Shown: in pieces, positions 1-9,350 of the stretch
How positions within the stretch are numbered: the first letter of the stretch is position 1
Layout of the letters: every line of letters starts with the position of its first letter
Notes under the pieces: generated by a model
Database searches by the model: none
What the model saw: only the letters and a program-made list of their open reading frames with translations
Told to the model about the DNA's origin: nothing
Origin: Gymnogyps californianus
Lineage: Eukaryota; Chordata; Aves; Accipitriformes; Cathartidae
Assembly (NCBI RefSeq): GCF_018139145.2
Contig: NC_059481.1
Location: 2,220,368 to 2,284,367 of the forward strand
Reading direction: 5' to 3'
DNA: 64,000 bases
Made by a program: the position numbers and the translations under genes

Positions 1-495
1 CAGGGCTCCCCCGGCGCTGCTGCGTTTCGGCAGGCTCAGCTGGACCCGATGGCTCTGGGGGGCCTGGGGCTCTTCTGGGGGGGTGCTGCCCTACAAATGG
101 GGGGTGCTCCAGCCAAGCACCTCTTGTCCCAGGGTCAAGGCAAGACCCAGATTGCTGCTGCCTCCAGAGTATGGAGGTAAGAAGCACTTTTGGTCTCAAA
201 TTTGCCCTTTCTGGCTGAATTTTGGGGGGGGGATGCTCTCCTCCTGAGAGCAGGAGGCGGCCAGACTGAAGCTGCCAAGTGCCCATGTCCCCACCGGGGA
301 CGAAGCATGGGGTGATGACAACATTCACCCACGGAGGTGACGTGACACGGGGCCACCACGGCATCGGCGCCCGGCACAGGTCTCCAAAAGGGCGGCGAGG
401 ATGGAGGCAGCCTCTGCGTGGGGCACACGTGGACGTGTGTGTGCCCACTGCCACCCAGTGGTGGGAGAGCACCCAGCCATCGCGCAGCAAAATGC

Positions 496-525
496 ATTTT
501 ATTAGGTAAGATAATGTAATAAATA
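496..525. terminator. Candidate converging polyadenylation signals
   Basis: A minus-strand AATAAA is present at 496-501, and two overlapping plus-strand AATAAA hexamers at 516-521 and 520-525. This short AT-rich pocket sits inside otherwise GC-rich DNA. It could be a distal 3' end for INSYN1 (minus) and the 3' end of a plus-strand gene lying left of the window. In human the left neighbour of INSYN1 is CD276 in the convergent orientation, which fits, but nothing in the first 500 bases identifies CD276. AATAAA occurs often by chance, so transcript evidence is needed. Confidence 0.3.
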
Positions 526-733
526 AATATACGTTTCCTATTGGCGTAGCACGGGCCGTATCCAGGTACCAGAGGGTCGAGCTCCAGGAGCGGTGGCCAC
601 TGGAGAAGGGGGTTTTGCTGGGCTGGAGGTGATGGTGGAGCTGCTGGCTCAGCTCAGCATGTCAGGCAGAGGCCCTCGCCTCAAGCCTGGCCTCCCACTG
701 CCCTGGGGGCATTAAATGGCCTGGGCAGCCTCA

Positions 734-830
734 CCTGGGACCCCCACCAGCACCCTGCCCGTCGCCCCAGGACCCCATTTAAGCTCAGCCTGGGGTTATC
801 AGTCCCTGCTTGAGCTGTGCTGCGGGGATG
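734..830 (+). repeat. Unclassified interspersed repeat, copy A
   Basis: This segment is clearly related by eye to segments at 9,225-9,350 and 13,705-13,808. Shared blocks in order are GGGACCCCCACC, a CCCTGCCCGT..CCCAGGA block, CCCATTTAAGCTCAGCC, CAGTCCCTGC and GAGCTGTGCTGC. Order and spacing are conserved, so it is one family rather than shared composition. The TTTAAG/TATAAG core resembles a TATA box, which would suit an LTR or a promoter-bearing repeat. I do not recognise the family with certainty. Confidence 0.6.
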
Positions 831-1700
831 CTGCTCTCCAGCCGTGCCCATTGACCACAAACTTATTCCCACCTTGCCTCGGACTTGCCTCATCCTCACT
901 ACCTTGCCTGATGCTCTGAGCTCCCTGTTGACACCAGCGGCCCCCTCATCCCCCCCTTGCTCCCTTGCTGGGGTGGGATGACAGCTCCTGCCCCACCGCC
1001 AGGTATCCATCCCAGCTCCCCGTCCCTCTCTTTCCCTCTCCTGGCAGAGCAGGAGGTTTTCTTCAGGTGTCTAGCCGACACCGCTCCATCCTTGGGTTAT
1101 CAGCTCTGGAGAAGCTTGGAGCCCACCGCTCCATCTGTGAGCACAGGGAAGCTGCCCCGGCCACGGAGCGACTGGCAGCCGTCCCGTGGTGTGGAGGCCT
1201 CCAGCAAGCTGTGAAATTACAGGCTGGCAAGTGCCAGGCACAAATGAGGATTAATTAGCATGCCATGGCCATGAGCACCCATTTCAGGCCCATGTCTGGC
1301 TGAGCTTGGCTTATACATCTCCATCCCATGGCAGCCGGGAGGGCTCGGCTGGCAGAGCCCGGAGAGGAGCGTGAGCAGGGGAGCTGCTCTGGTTGGGGTT
1401 TTAGTGCCAAATTGCATCGGGGTGAATTTGTAACCCAGCGTTGAGTCACTGAGTGCCCCGATTCATGGCTTGGGGGTGCCCCTGAACCTGTCTTTCTCCT
1501 CTGACGGGGCTGCCCTGGGCTGGAGGTGAGAAGGCGAAGGGATGCAGGGTGCTGCAGGATGCTGCGATAACGCCCCGGGGAGAGAGGGCTGGGTTTGTGC
1601 TCGGAATGGGCCCAGTTTTGAGATGCTGTGAGCAGCGTGGGTACGCTCTGCTTGGTGCAGGGCTCCTTGCCTCCTCCCCATGCAGCCTTTTCTTGTGAGA

Positions 1701-1746
1701 AGATAACCGCCGCCAGCGAGTTATCTGGCACTGAGGCTGGAGATAA
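1701..1746. promoter_or_regulatory. Trio of GATA motifs at 20-bp spacing
   Basis: AGATAA at 1,701-1,706, its reverse complement TTATCT at 1,721-1,726 and AGATAA at 1,741-1,746 fit the WGATAR consensus of GATA factors. Starts are spaced exactly 20 bp apart, about two helical turns. Function is inferred from motifs only. Confidence 0.3.
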
Positions 1747-3832
1747 GCAGAGGCGGGGAGGATGCGACCCTCGGCTCGCTGCACTGTGGAACAAAATCAA
1801 GCCAGGAAGATGCAGCCGAGCTGCACCGGCCCATGGGGACGGTAGCTTTTGGGAGAATGCTCCTTTTCTCCCCGTGGAGCAGAGCACCCTGGCCAGAGGG
1901 GTGAAGATGAGGAGGGAAGAGCCTTCACGGTTCCCTCACAGGGCACAAGATGGCTTTAACTCCCGAAACCTGGAAAGCGAGGATGAAGGAGTGCTCCTCT
2001 TGCAGCTATAAAGAAGCAGCGTCGTACGAAGCGCTGGTACATCACTTGCAGTAATTCAGCAGTGGAACAGCGAGGAAAAAAATAAGACAAGATGCTGTAC
2101 GTTAGCAGAGGCAGGAGGCATAGACTCTCCCTTCGAAAACAAAGCATTTGTCTTCCAGCCGCAGTGAGCAACCAGCCCCGAGCGGTGCGGGGGGGGGGGC
2201 AGCTAAAACCCAGGGATGCTTTTACCAGCTGATGAGCTACAAGGGGGCTGGTTGTAGCCTGGTGTGAGCCAGGGCTACGCGAAATAAAGCCCACCTCTGC
2301 GGGGGAGTGATTGCTGCAGTCCCCTGAGAGCGGATCGTAATAGATTTGAGCAAAAAACCTGCATCTATGTATGGGGACAGCTTGGTTTTTGGCTTCCCAG
2401 GGGTGGTTGGAATGAGCACAGGGACACCCATGGGTGCAGTTTGGGCTCCCATACCCTGCAGAACTGGCCTTCCCAAAGCCCGAACCCAAGCCGGAGCTCT
2501 TCTTTAGGCTGGAAAATATCCCGTTATCCACTTTGATGGCTGCCTTTCATGTCAGCGAGCTCAGAAGTGAAGTCTCCGGGCAGTTGGGGGCTATTTTCAG
2601 CCCTCCCCATAGCAAGATGTCTCCTTCTGGGGGGAAACTTTCCAGCTGGATTTCGCCAGCCAGAGGGATTGGGTGAGCTCAGAGGAGTTTGTTCAAAACA
2701 CAAACCCCAGCAGAGCCTCGTGTAATTCAGGTCAACTCAAATAGGAGCCATGGGGAGGGTCAGAGCTGGAGGATTTGAACGCGAAGCTGAAATTCTGCTT
2801 TAAACCCCATCAAACCCTGGCTCCGGCTGGAGCAGCCGCCAAGCATCCTTCCCGGCCAAAAATCAGCAGGATGCATGGCAGAGGTATCCGCCGTTCTGGG
2901 TTGCTGGCCAGTCTGTGTCCTCGTTTTATTTGCTGATGGTTTCTTTATTGCTTCTTGGAGGAAACACTAGCCCTTTGCCCCTTCCTTTGCCGTCTCTGGC
3001 AACTCTCTGGTTGCTGTTTCAGATGTTCCCGAACAGGTTTTGGGGGCCAGGGAGGGGTTGGGGATGGAGGACAGGGACATTGCCAGGGTGCTGTGGGGGA
3101 AAGGCTCGTTAATTTGTTAATATATGATGTCAAGAGAAAGACAAGGTGTTTTCCCAGTCCAGCTCTGGCTGCGTCCCCCATCGCCCTCCCCATGGCCACG
3201 GGCTAACCCCGATGAGCTGGATTTTGTCCCTGCAAGAGCAAAGTCCATTAATTCAACACAGTTAATAACTAGGTTGGTGGTGCAATTAATAACATCATTA
3301 ATAACTTTGTTACTGGTGTAACAAAGCCATTTTTACTAGTTTGAATGGTTTCTCTATATTTGTCTTAATAATCATCCCCATCCTCTTGAATTTTATCCTA
3401 AATAAACCCCAAACCAGCAGGTTTTCCTGCTAAATAATAACAGCAAAACCCCTCTGGGTGTGCAGAGGAGCAGCAAGGACATCGCTCGTGGTTCTCCATA
3501 TATCAGTGGTGGCTTTTATTACCCCTTACCCCAAGCAAAGGGGAGCGGAGGAATTGCCCCTGTCTCTGTTTACCCCTGTTTTATGGAGGTTTTCCATCCG
3601 TGGGCCCGAAAGGTTAATACAGCGCTTACCGCCGCCGTCACTTGGATTTATCGGAGAGCATGAAATAAAGCTTGCACGGCTGTAAATTCATTCTTAATAG
3701 AAACGTGGGGGAAGAAGCTATTACCCTTGTCCGTATGGCCCCGGCTGCAGCAATTGGCTTTAAATCCCCGGCCCCAAGGTGAGCGGCTTTGCCCTGAGCT
3801 GTGCAGGAGCCAGAGCTTTGCATCCCCACGCC

Positions 3833-3860
3833 GTGCCTCAGTTTCCCCTCTGGCTGCTTT
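3833..3860 (+). repeat. MIR-like SINE fragment
   Basis: GTGCCTCAGTTTCCCCTC is the sense form of the most conserved part of MIR SINEs. Only the short core is visible. Similar cores occur at several other places in the window in both orientations. Confidence 0.35.
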
Positions 3861-5777
3861 TGCAGCTCGTTCCGGGGCTGCAGGCGACGTGGGTGCCCGC
3901 AAATCCGGATCAGCCGAAAAGCATCTCCTCGTGCAGCTCCGGCTGCTCTGAATTTTTGCCTCGTGCTCTTCCTGGCATCCTTCGGGAGGAGTTATTAAAG
4001 AACAAAGCTACATCTATTAATCATGCTTTTACAATGGGGCCAGGCTGTAAAAAGCTCATAAAAATAAATAAGTAACCAGCTGTTGACATGCAGAGTAACG
4101 GAGGGAGTGGAGAGGAGCTGTCCCATCCCACATCTCCCCGTGCCGGTGCTGGGTGAGCCTGGCTGTCCCCTCTTTGGGATGTGGGATGGGGACATCCCAT
4201 CCCTTGTTGGGAAAAACCAGGGGGTGATGCTCCCCTCGGGGTCCCAGCCCTGGGGGTAAGGTGAGATGTGGAGGAAGATGATGCATCATCATCACCAGCA
4301 TCATCTTCTCCCCATAGTCCCCTCTGCAGGACTCTTCCGACTCCCAGCTTTGTCTTGGGTTGGGATGTCCTGGTGGGGACCTGGACGGATGCTCCCTGGA
4401 TCGGAGGCACCGAACCCTCCCAGGCTCTGCACATTGTGGGAACGTACGCTGATCCCCCAGGGTGATGCCACGTCCCTTGTGTCCTAAAAACTAAACGAAA
4501 AAAGTAATTCAGCCTAATTTGGGTGAAAGGCTTTTGTCCTGCTATGATTTGGGTTGAATTCAGAGTGTTTTGATTATCGCCGCTTCCTCTTTGATGGGCG
4601 TTTCGCATGAGCATCCCTCGCCCGTGGTAGCGATGCTGGGTGGCAGCGAGGGTCCTGGCTCTGGGGTGACGCTCGGGGTGGCACTGGGAAAAGGCTTGAA
4701 ATGGAGCATCTCTGACCTGGATTAAAAATAAGGAGTCAAGGCGGTGTTTTTTTTGCTGCCAGGCTTGGAAAAAACACCGTCATGCCGAGGATGCTCGGGG
4801 GCTGGCGGTGCAAATGCATCTCTGCGGGAGGAAGAGCCGATGGGGAGGACGCGGGGTGTTTGTCACCAGGACCAGGTGCTGCACCGACCCCTTTGGATGC
4901 TGAAGGCTTCGGCAAAACCTGGAAGCCGAAAAAAATGCCGAGGGTGGATTTGGAGGTGCAGATTCCTTCATTTTTTTAGAGCAAATCCAGCTTTTTTTTG
5001 CCCCAAATCAGGGCTTTTGAAATGCAAAAGCAGAAGTGGGTACCCAAAGGAAAGCTGGAGACATTTCCCGCATCATTTTAAGGCAGTTGCGACACTTGGA
5101 GGTCACTAATATTTCCCCTGGACCTGGTATAAAGGATGGAAATTGGGGGGGGGGGGGGGGAAGGCGGGCGGTTCCCCACCCCGACTCCTCGGCACTGGTG
5201 GGGTTTTGCTCTCTGCAAGCCCCTTGGGCCACGTGCCGGCTGGGGGCGGGGGGGGGTGACGTCCCCGGTGACATCCCCGCTCCGCTCAGCCATCGGATAT
5301 GACAAAGCAGATCACACCAGCTCTTCTTAAGCCAAACAGGGATAAAATGTCCCAGGGAGGCACATTTGCCCTCCCTGGTCCAGCCACCCCCCACTCCAGC
5401 ATCCCCACGTCCCCATCCGTCCCCCAGCCACAACCTCAGATGCTCTGGCTCTCCCCTCCATATAGGCTTCCCTCTCTTGGTACATATATACATATAATAT
5501 ATATATGTTATTGTTATTATTTCTCCATGATGGACGGTTTATTGATCTGAAGCTTCTGTCCACAAAAAAAAAAAAAAACAGTTTAAAATTCCCTGAGCCT
5601 CGAAAATGACGGGTAGGTAGTTGGGACATTTGTCTTCTTTGCCACCTTTTCATGTTGATTTTATTATTAGTATGGATTTATTTAAATATATATTTATATA
5701 TATATATATTTTTCTGCCCCTCCCCAGGAATCCCCCCATCCACCCGCCCTCCCCAAATCCGTGCGGCGGAGCCGGTG

Positions 5778-6473
5778 TCAGTTTTTATTTTTAATTTTCT
5801 GCTTGGCCGGGATATAAGGCAGCACCGTCTGGGTGCTTTTATCGGCTACGGTCTGCGTGCTGCTGTTCCTCGTCAGCCGCCGCGCCGGGGGTCCACCACC
5901 ACCACCACCACCACCGGTGGAGGGATGCTTTGAGGGTGGCCCCACCAGCACCTTACGGCCGGGCTCCTCGGGGCCATCATCCCCTGGGGATGCCGTGCTG
6001 TCACCGTCCCGGTCGTCATCGCAGCACAGAGCGTGGTAAAGCACCTTGTCGCTGAATCGGACCCGTTCCCGCGTGCCGGCCGGCCGGTGATGCGAGATCT
6101 TCTGGCCGGCTGTCGTGCCGAAGGCTTCCTCGCTGGATGAATCCGGGGTCCCCCCGCCCCGGGGACCGTTGGTGATGGGGATCCCCCCGTTCATCAGCCG
6201 GTAATCAGGCTGGTGAGCTGGTGGGGGTTGCGGCTGTGGCCGGGGGGGCTCAGGACCGTCGCCCGGGTCGGAGGGGGTGGAAGCATCCAGGAAGGAGCAG
6301 AATTCCCAGCTGTCGGAGAGGATGTCGGAGGCAGCGAAATCGAGGGGTCCCAGCTCAAAGGCGCCTCCCCCCTTCTCGCTGCTGGAGGTGCTGCTGGCCG
6401 TCGCTGTCGTCCAGTCATCCGGCTCCAGCTCGAACTCGAAGTCGGACGTCAGTCGGTCGATCTGGCTCACCAC
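5778..6473 (-). CDS. INSYN1: INSYN1, inhibitory synaptic factor 1, coding exon 2 (residues 62-292 and stop)
   Basis: This exon encodes the C-terminal 231 residues of INSYN1, a protein of the inhibitory (gephyrin/dystroglycan) postsynaptic density that supports GABAergic transmission. It was recognised from blocks I recall from mammalian INSYN1: SQIDRLTSD with FELEPDDWTTAT (residues 64-86), SDILSDSWEFCSFLD (110-124), PDYRLMNGG (150-158), TPDSSSEEAFG (170-180), RERVRFSDKVLYHALCC (196-212) and a C-terminal double STQTV (266-278). The 5' boundary is a clear acceptor: a pyrimidine-rich GTCC/GTCT tract then GCAG just before GTGGTGAGC at 6,473. The stop TGA is at 5,778-5,780. The open frame continues into the intron to 6,641, but that part is not coding. 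Oddities are a Gly8 tract (CAC-rich DNA near 5,892-5,915), a Pro-rich run at 137-150 and high GC. No frameshift is seen. Confidence 0.95.
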   Translation of the reverse strand: MVSQIDRLTSDFEFELEPDDWTTATASSTSSSEKGGGAFELGPLDFAASDILSDSWEFCSFLDASTPSDPGDGPEPPRPQPQPPPAHQPDYRLMNGGIPITNGPRGGGTPDSSSEEAFGTTAGQKISHHRPAGTRERVRFSDKVLYHALCCDDDRDGDSTASPGDDGPEEPGRKVLVGPPSKHPSTGGGGGGGGPPARRLTRNSSTQTVADKSTQTVLPYIPAKQKIKNKN

Positions 6474-6520
6474 CTGCGGACAGACGGACGGACGGACTGG
6501 CAGAGAGGAGCCGCTGGACG
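6474..6520 (-). promoter_or_regulatory. Splice acceptor and pyrimidine tract of INSYN1 exon 2
   Basis: Read on the minus strand, a run of GTCCGTCCGTCCGTCTGTCC ends in GCAG directly before the exon. The tract is a short tandem tetranucleotide, so its length may vary between individuals. The junction restores the reading frame from exon 1 (Arg-Glu) to exon 2 (Val-Val-Ser-Gln). Confidence 0.85.
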
Positions 6521-6865
6521 GGACCCTCCCGTTTTTGCTCCGTAATAACACCACATCCCTAAATCTCTGCCATTTCCCCCGGCACCACCCGTGTGACGAG
6601 TTGGGAGGTCTCAGCCCGAGTGGAGCCGCTCTGGGAGCCACTCAGCAGGGACCAAAGCCCACCCAGCGGCACAGCACCCATGGGCCCCAAGCAGGTGGTG
6701 AAGCCTTGGGTGCCCCTGGGTGCTCGGTGCGGCAGGGTGGCCCTGGGGTCTGCCTTGTCCCCTGAGACCATGAGTGCCACCCCAAATCCCCACGCGTGTG
6801 GCGTTCTTCGGTCCCTCGCACTTGACCATGGGGAGCCACCAGCGAACGCCACCTCCTCCCCCTCT

Positions 6866-6925
6866 GCAGGTGGGGAAACTGAGGCAGGGGGTGGGAAATG
6901 TCCCAAGGTTGTGGGACAAATTACA
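6866..6925 (-). repeat. MIR-like SINE fragment
   Basis: GGTGGGGAAACTGAGGCA followed after a short gap by TCCCAAGGTTGTGGGAC matches, in order, two conserved parts of the antisense MIR core (the GGGAAACTGAGGC block and the CCCAAGGTCACA block). It is the most complete of the MIR-like pieces in the window. It lies in the INSYN1 intron. Confidence 0.55.
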
Positions 6926-9224
6926 CGGGAAGGTGGGGGGGCTGCGGGGACAGCGCTGTCACCACCCGCCCTGGCTGGGATGCTGACGGGCTCCGTCCCC
7001 AGCCCTCCATCTCTTGCAAGGTGTTGAGTATATCAAGACCCGTGGTGGCTTGGGGACGGGGTCATGGCCTGGCCATGCCACAGGGGATGGACCCCACATG
7101 GGACATGAATAAAACAAGCCCTTAAAAAATTAAAAATAATAGATGTAATGTCCTAGCTGAGGTTCAAGCCACGGGCAGGGCTGGAAGGGGAAGATCTCCT
7201 TCCTCCCATGGCTCCCATGGACCATGGCCTCCATCTAATGACCTTCGGATGCAAGAGGGTCATCACCCACCTTCAAGTCTTTAATCCCATCCAGCTCAAG
7301 GGCTGCTCAGCACCGAGCGCAGCACTAATCCTGCCCAGGGCTCCCCAATCCCACCTGAGCACCCGCTGCCGTGACATCCGGATGGAGCCATCGCTGTGTC
7401 TCCGGGAGCATCGTGGTGTTTCTTGGCTGGTGTTTCTGCGTGTATGTATGAGTGCGGAGGTGTGTGTGGCTTTATTTTGTGCGGGAGGCAGAGCACGACG
7501 CGAAAATTCAACTCAGCAGCAGTTGGAAGTGCGTATTTTTGGCAGGGTTGCTGGCTCGCCTCCCCCCGCCTCTCCCGGGGAGCTGGCAGCGGGCCTGGCG
7601 GGTCCCAGCGCTGCCAAGCAGGAGGTGGGCAGCGGCAGACGAGGAGGGGGGCCAGGGGGAACCCCTCGATACCTCTCCTACCTGTTTGTGCTCCCAGTCG
7701 ATGCATTTTGTGCTCCCCCCCTCCCCAGCACGGGCATCCGCGGGCATCGGTGCCCCCCGGCACACCGGGGCTGTGTCCCTCCCGCTGCTCCCCGGCCCCC
7801 CCATCCCACACACGGAGCATTTGGGAGCAAAAACCCCCCTTTGCTTGGCTTGTTCCAGGGGGTTTCTCCATGCATAAATGTTTTTTTTTCTGGTTATTTT
7901 TCATTATCGCCTTTCTTTCCCCATCTTTTTCCTTCCGCTGCCCTTCCGCATGTCCTTTCCTGGTGGAAATCAGCCACAGATTTCCCAAAACATGGGAGGG
8001 AAGACAAATCAATGGGCAATATCTTGCCAGACACGTTTCCTTTCCTTCTCCTCGTGCCACCGAAAAGCCCTGCCATATCTCTACTGGTCCCATGCTTCAT
8101 CAATGGGTGTCGGACCTCCTCATCCACCAAGAATAATTAATCATGGCACATCTCTCTGTTATTTTTATGCTGCTATTATCCCATAACTCCATTTTTTCAA
8201 GCACTTTTGCTGGGGGAAACTGAGTCCTTGGGCTCAGACGCCCCATCCTGTCCTCATGTTGGGTGGCCAAGGGTGGGCACCCCAAAGCTGCTGTCACGGT
8301 GCCAGGTTGCCCTTGGTCTCTGCATCCCTTTGCTAGATGCTGGCGTGCCGAAGTTTGGGTCAACACCATAAATCGCTAGAAATGCACCATAAACCACGGC
8401 TCAGCAGGGCAGGCTTCTTGCAGAGCCCTCGTGGTGGATGAGGACGCGTGGGCAGAGTTAAGGGTAATTTAATATGTCTGGGCATCTGAAACCAGGAGCC
8501 CGGGGGGACGATTACGCTGCCAGCAGCCGCAGTGGCTCCGTTACATTCTGCTGACCTAATTTTAATAAAATTCCCATATTCGAGCTCCAAATTTCGCTTG
8601 TTCGACAACCCTGCCCGTGTAGCTCTCCTGCTCTGCAAAGCTCCCGAGGAGATGGCACCAAGGATGGGGGACCCCAACCCCTCAGTTCCTTGTTGGGGGG
8701 ATCCAGCCGTGGGCATGCAGCACCCCTTCTTTTAAATCAGCTGCAGGTCCCTGCGGGACATCTCCAGGCTCTGGCTGCAGCTAAGACCTTTTCTTGGGCC
8801 ACCAAACGCTGTGTGACAACCTGGGGACAACCTGGATGAGCATCTCTGGAGGACGAAATAGTGTCACCTCCATGGGGGCACAACCCCAAGGGGCACAGGG
8901 GTCTGATACAGTTTGGGTGAGGGTGATGGTGCTGGATGTGTGCGTTTATTGCCTGCTGCAAACATGGAGCAGAGCAAGCGAGGAGACCTGGGAACGGGGA
9001 GACTCTTTCTGAGATGGGACCGGCTGGTGTCACCAGGAAAATGCAGGTTGAAGGGCTGGGAGTTGCTGCCCGGGAGCGTGTTGGACACGTTGGTAATAGA
9101 AGATGCCAAAAAACATCTTTCCGGGGAAAAAGGGTGGGTTGGAAGCAAGAAGAGTGCTCCCACCATCAGACCTGAGCACACGGGGATGGGCACTAACACA
9201 CCTTGGCGGCCCCAATCAGCCCCA

Positions 9225-9350
9225 CTTGGGACCCCCACCCCACCCTGCCCGTGGCCCAGGAGCCCATATAAGCTCAGCCCTGGGCTGAAAGTCTTCTCCT
9301 GAGCCGTGCTGCATGAGGACCAGTCCCCAACCCCCATGTGCTGGCCCCAT
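9225..9350 (+). repeat. Unclassified interspersed repeat, copy B (TATA-like core)
   Basis: The longest of three related copies. It shares GGGACCCCCACC, CACCCTGCCCGTGGCCCAGGA, CCCATATAAGCTCAGCC and GAGCCGTGCTGC with copy A, and a downstream block (CAGTCCCCA..CCCATGTGCTGGCCC) with copy C. The core ATATAAG at 9,266-9,272 is a good TATA box. It may be part of an old LTR, but no terminal TG..CA pair or target duplication could be fixed. Confidence 0.55.

Larger units (their letters stand above)
1..5777. other. INSYN1 3' UTR and downstream flank, no other coding gene recognised
   Basis: The part next to 5,777 must include the 3' UTR of INSYN1 because its stop codon is at 5,778-5,780. I cannot fix the transcript end. 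Minus-strand AATAAA signals (read TTTATT on plus) occur at 5,677-5,682, 5,660-5,665 and 5,538-5,543, and another far away at 496-501. The stretch is GC-rich with AT-rich islands: a TA-rich run at about 5,484-5,512 and 5,683-5,712, a 16-G run at 5,145-5,160, a CAT/CAC-rich patch near 4,280-4,305, one copy of the three-copy interspersed repeat (734-830), a GATA motif trio (1,701-1,746) and a MIR-like fragment near 3,833. Reading frame 1 is open from base 1 to a TAA at 178-180, but it is compositionally biased and matches nothing I know. Confidence 0.5.

Noticed and set aside
1..180. Frame open from the window edge to a stop at 178
   Set aside because: Sixty codons in GC-rich DNA is expected by chance. 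It does not match the C-terminal tail of CD276, the expected neighbour, as I know it.
6474..6641. Open-frame extension of INSYN1 exon 2 to 6,641
   Set aside because: A clear acceptor at 6,474-6,477 and perfect phase with exon 1 show that this part is intron.
7208..8140. 310-codon plus-strand open frame in the INSYN1 intron
   Set aside because: It overlaps long frames on both strands, is rich in Pro, Gly, Ser and Cys as expected from GC-rich DNA, and has no recognisable domain.
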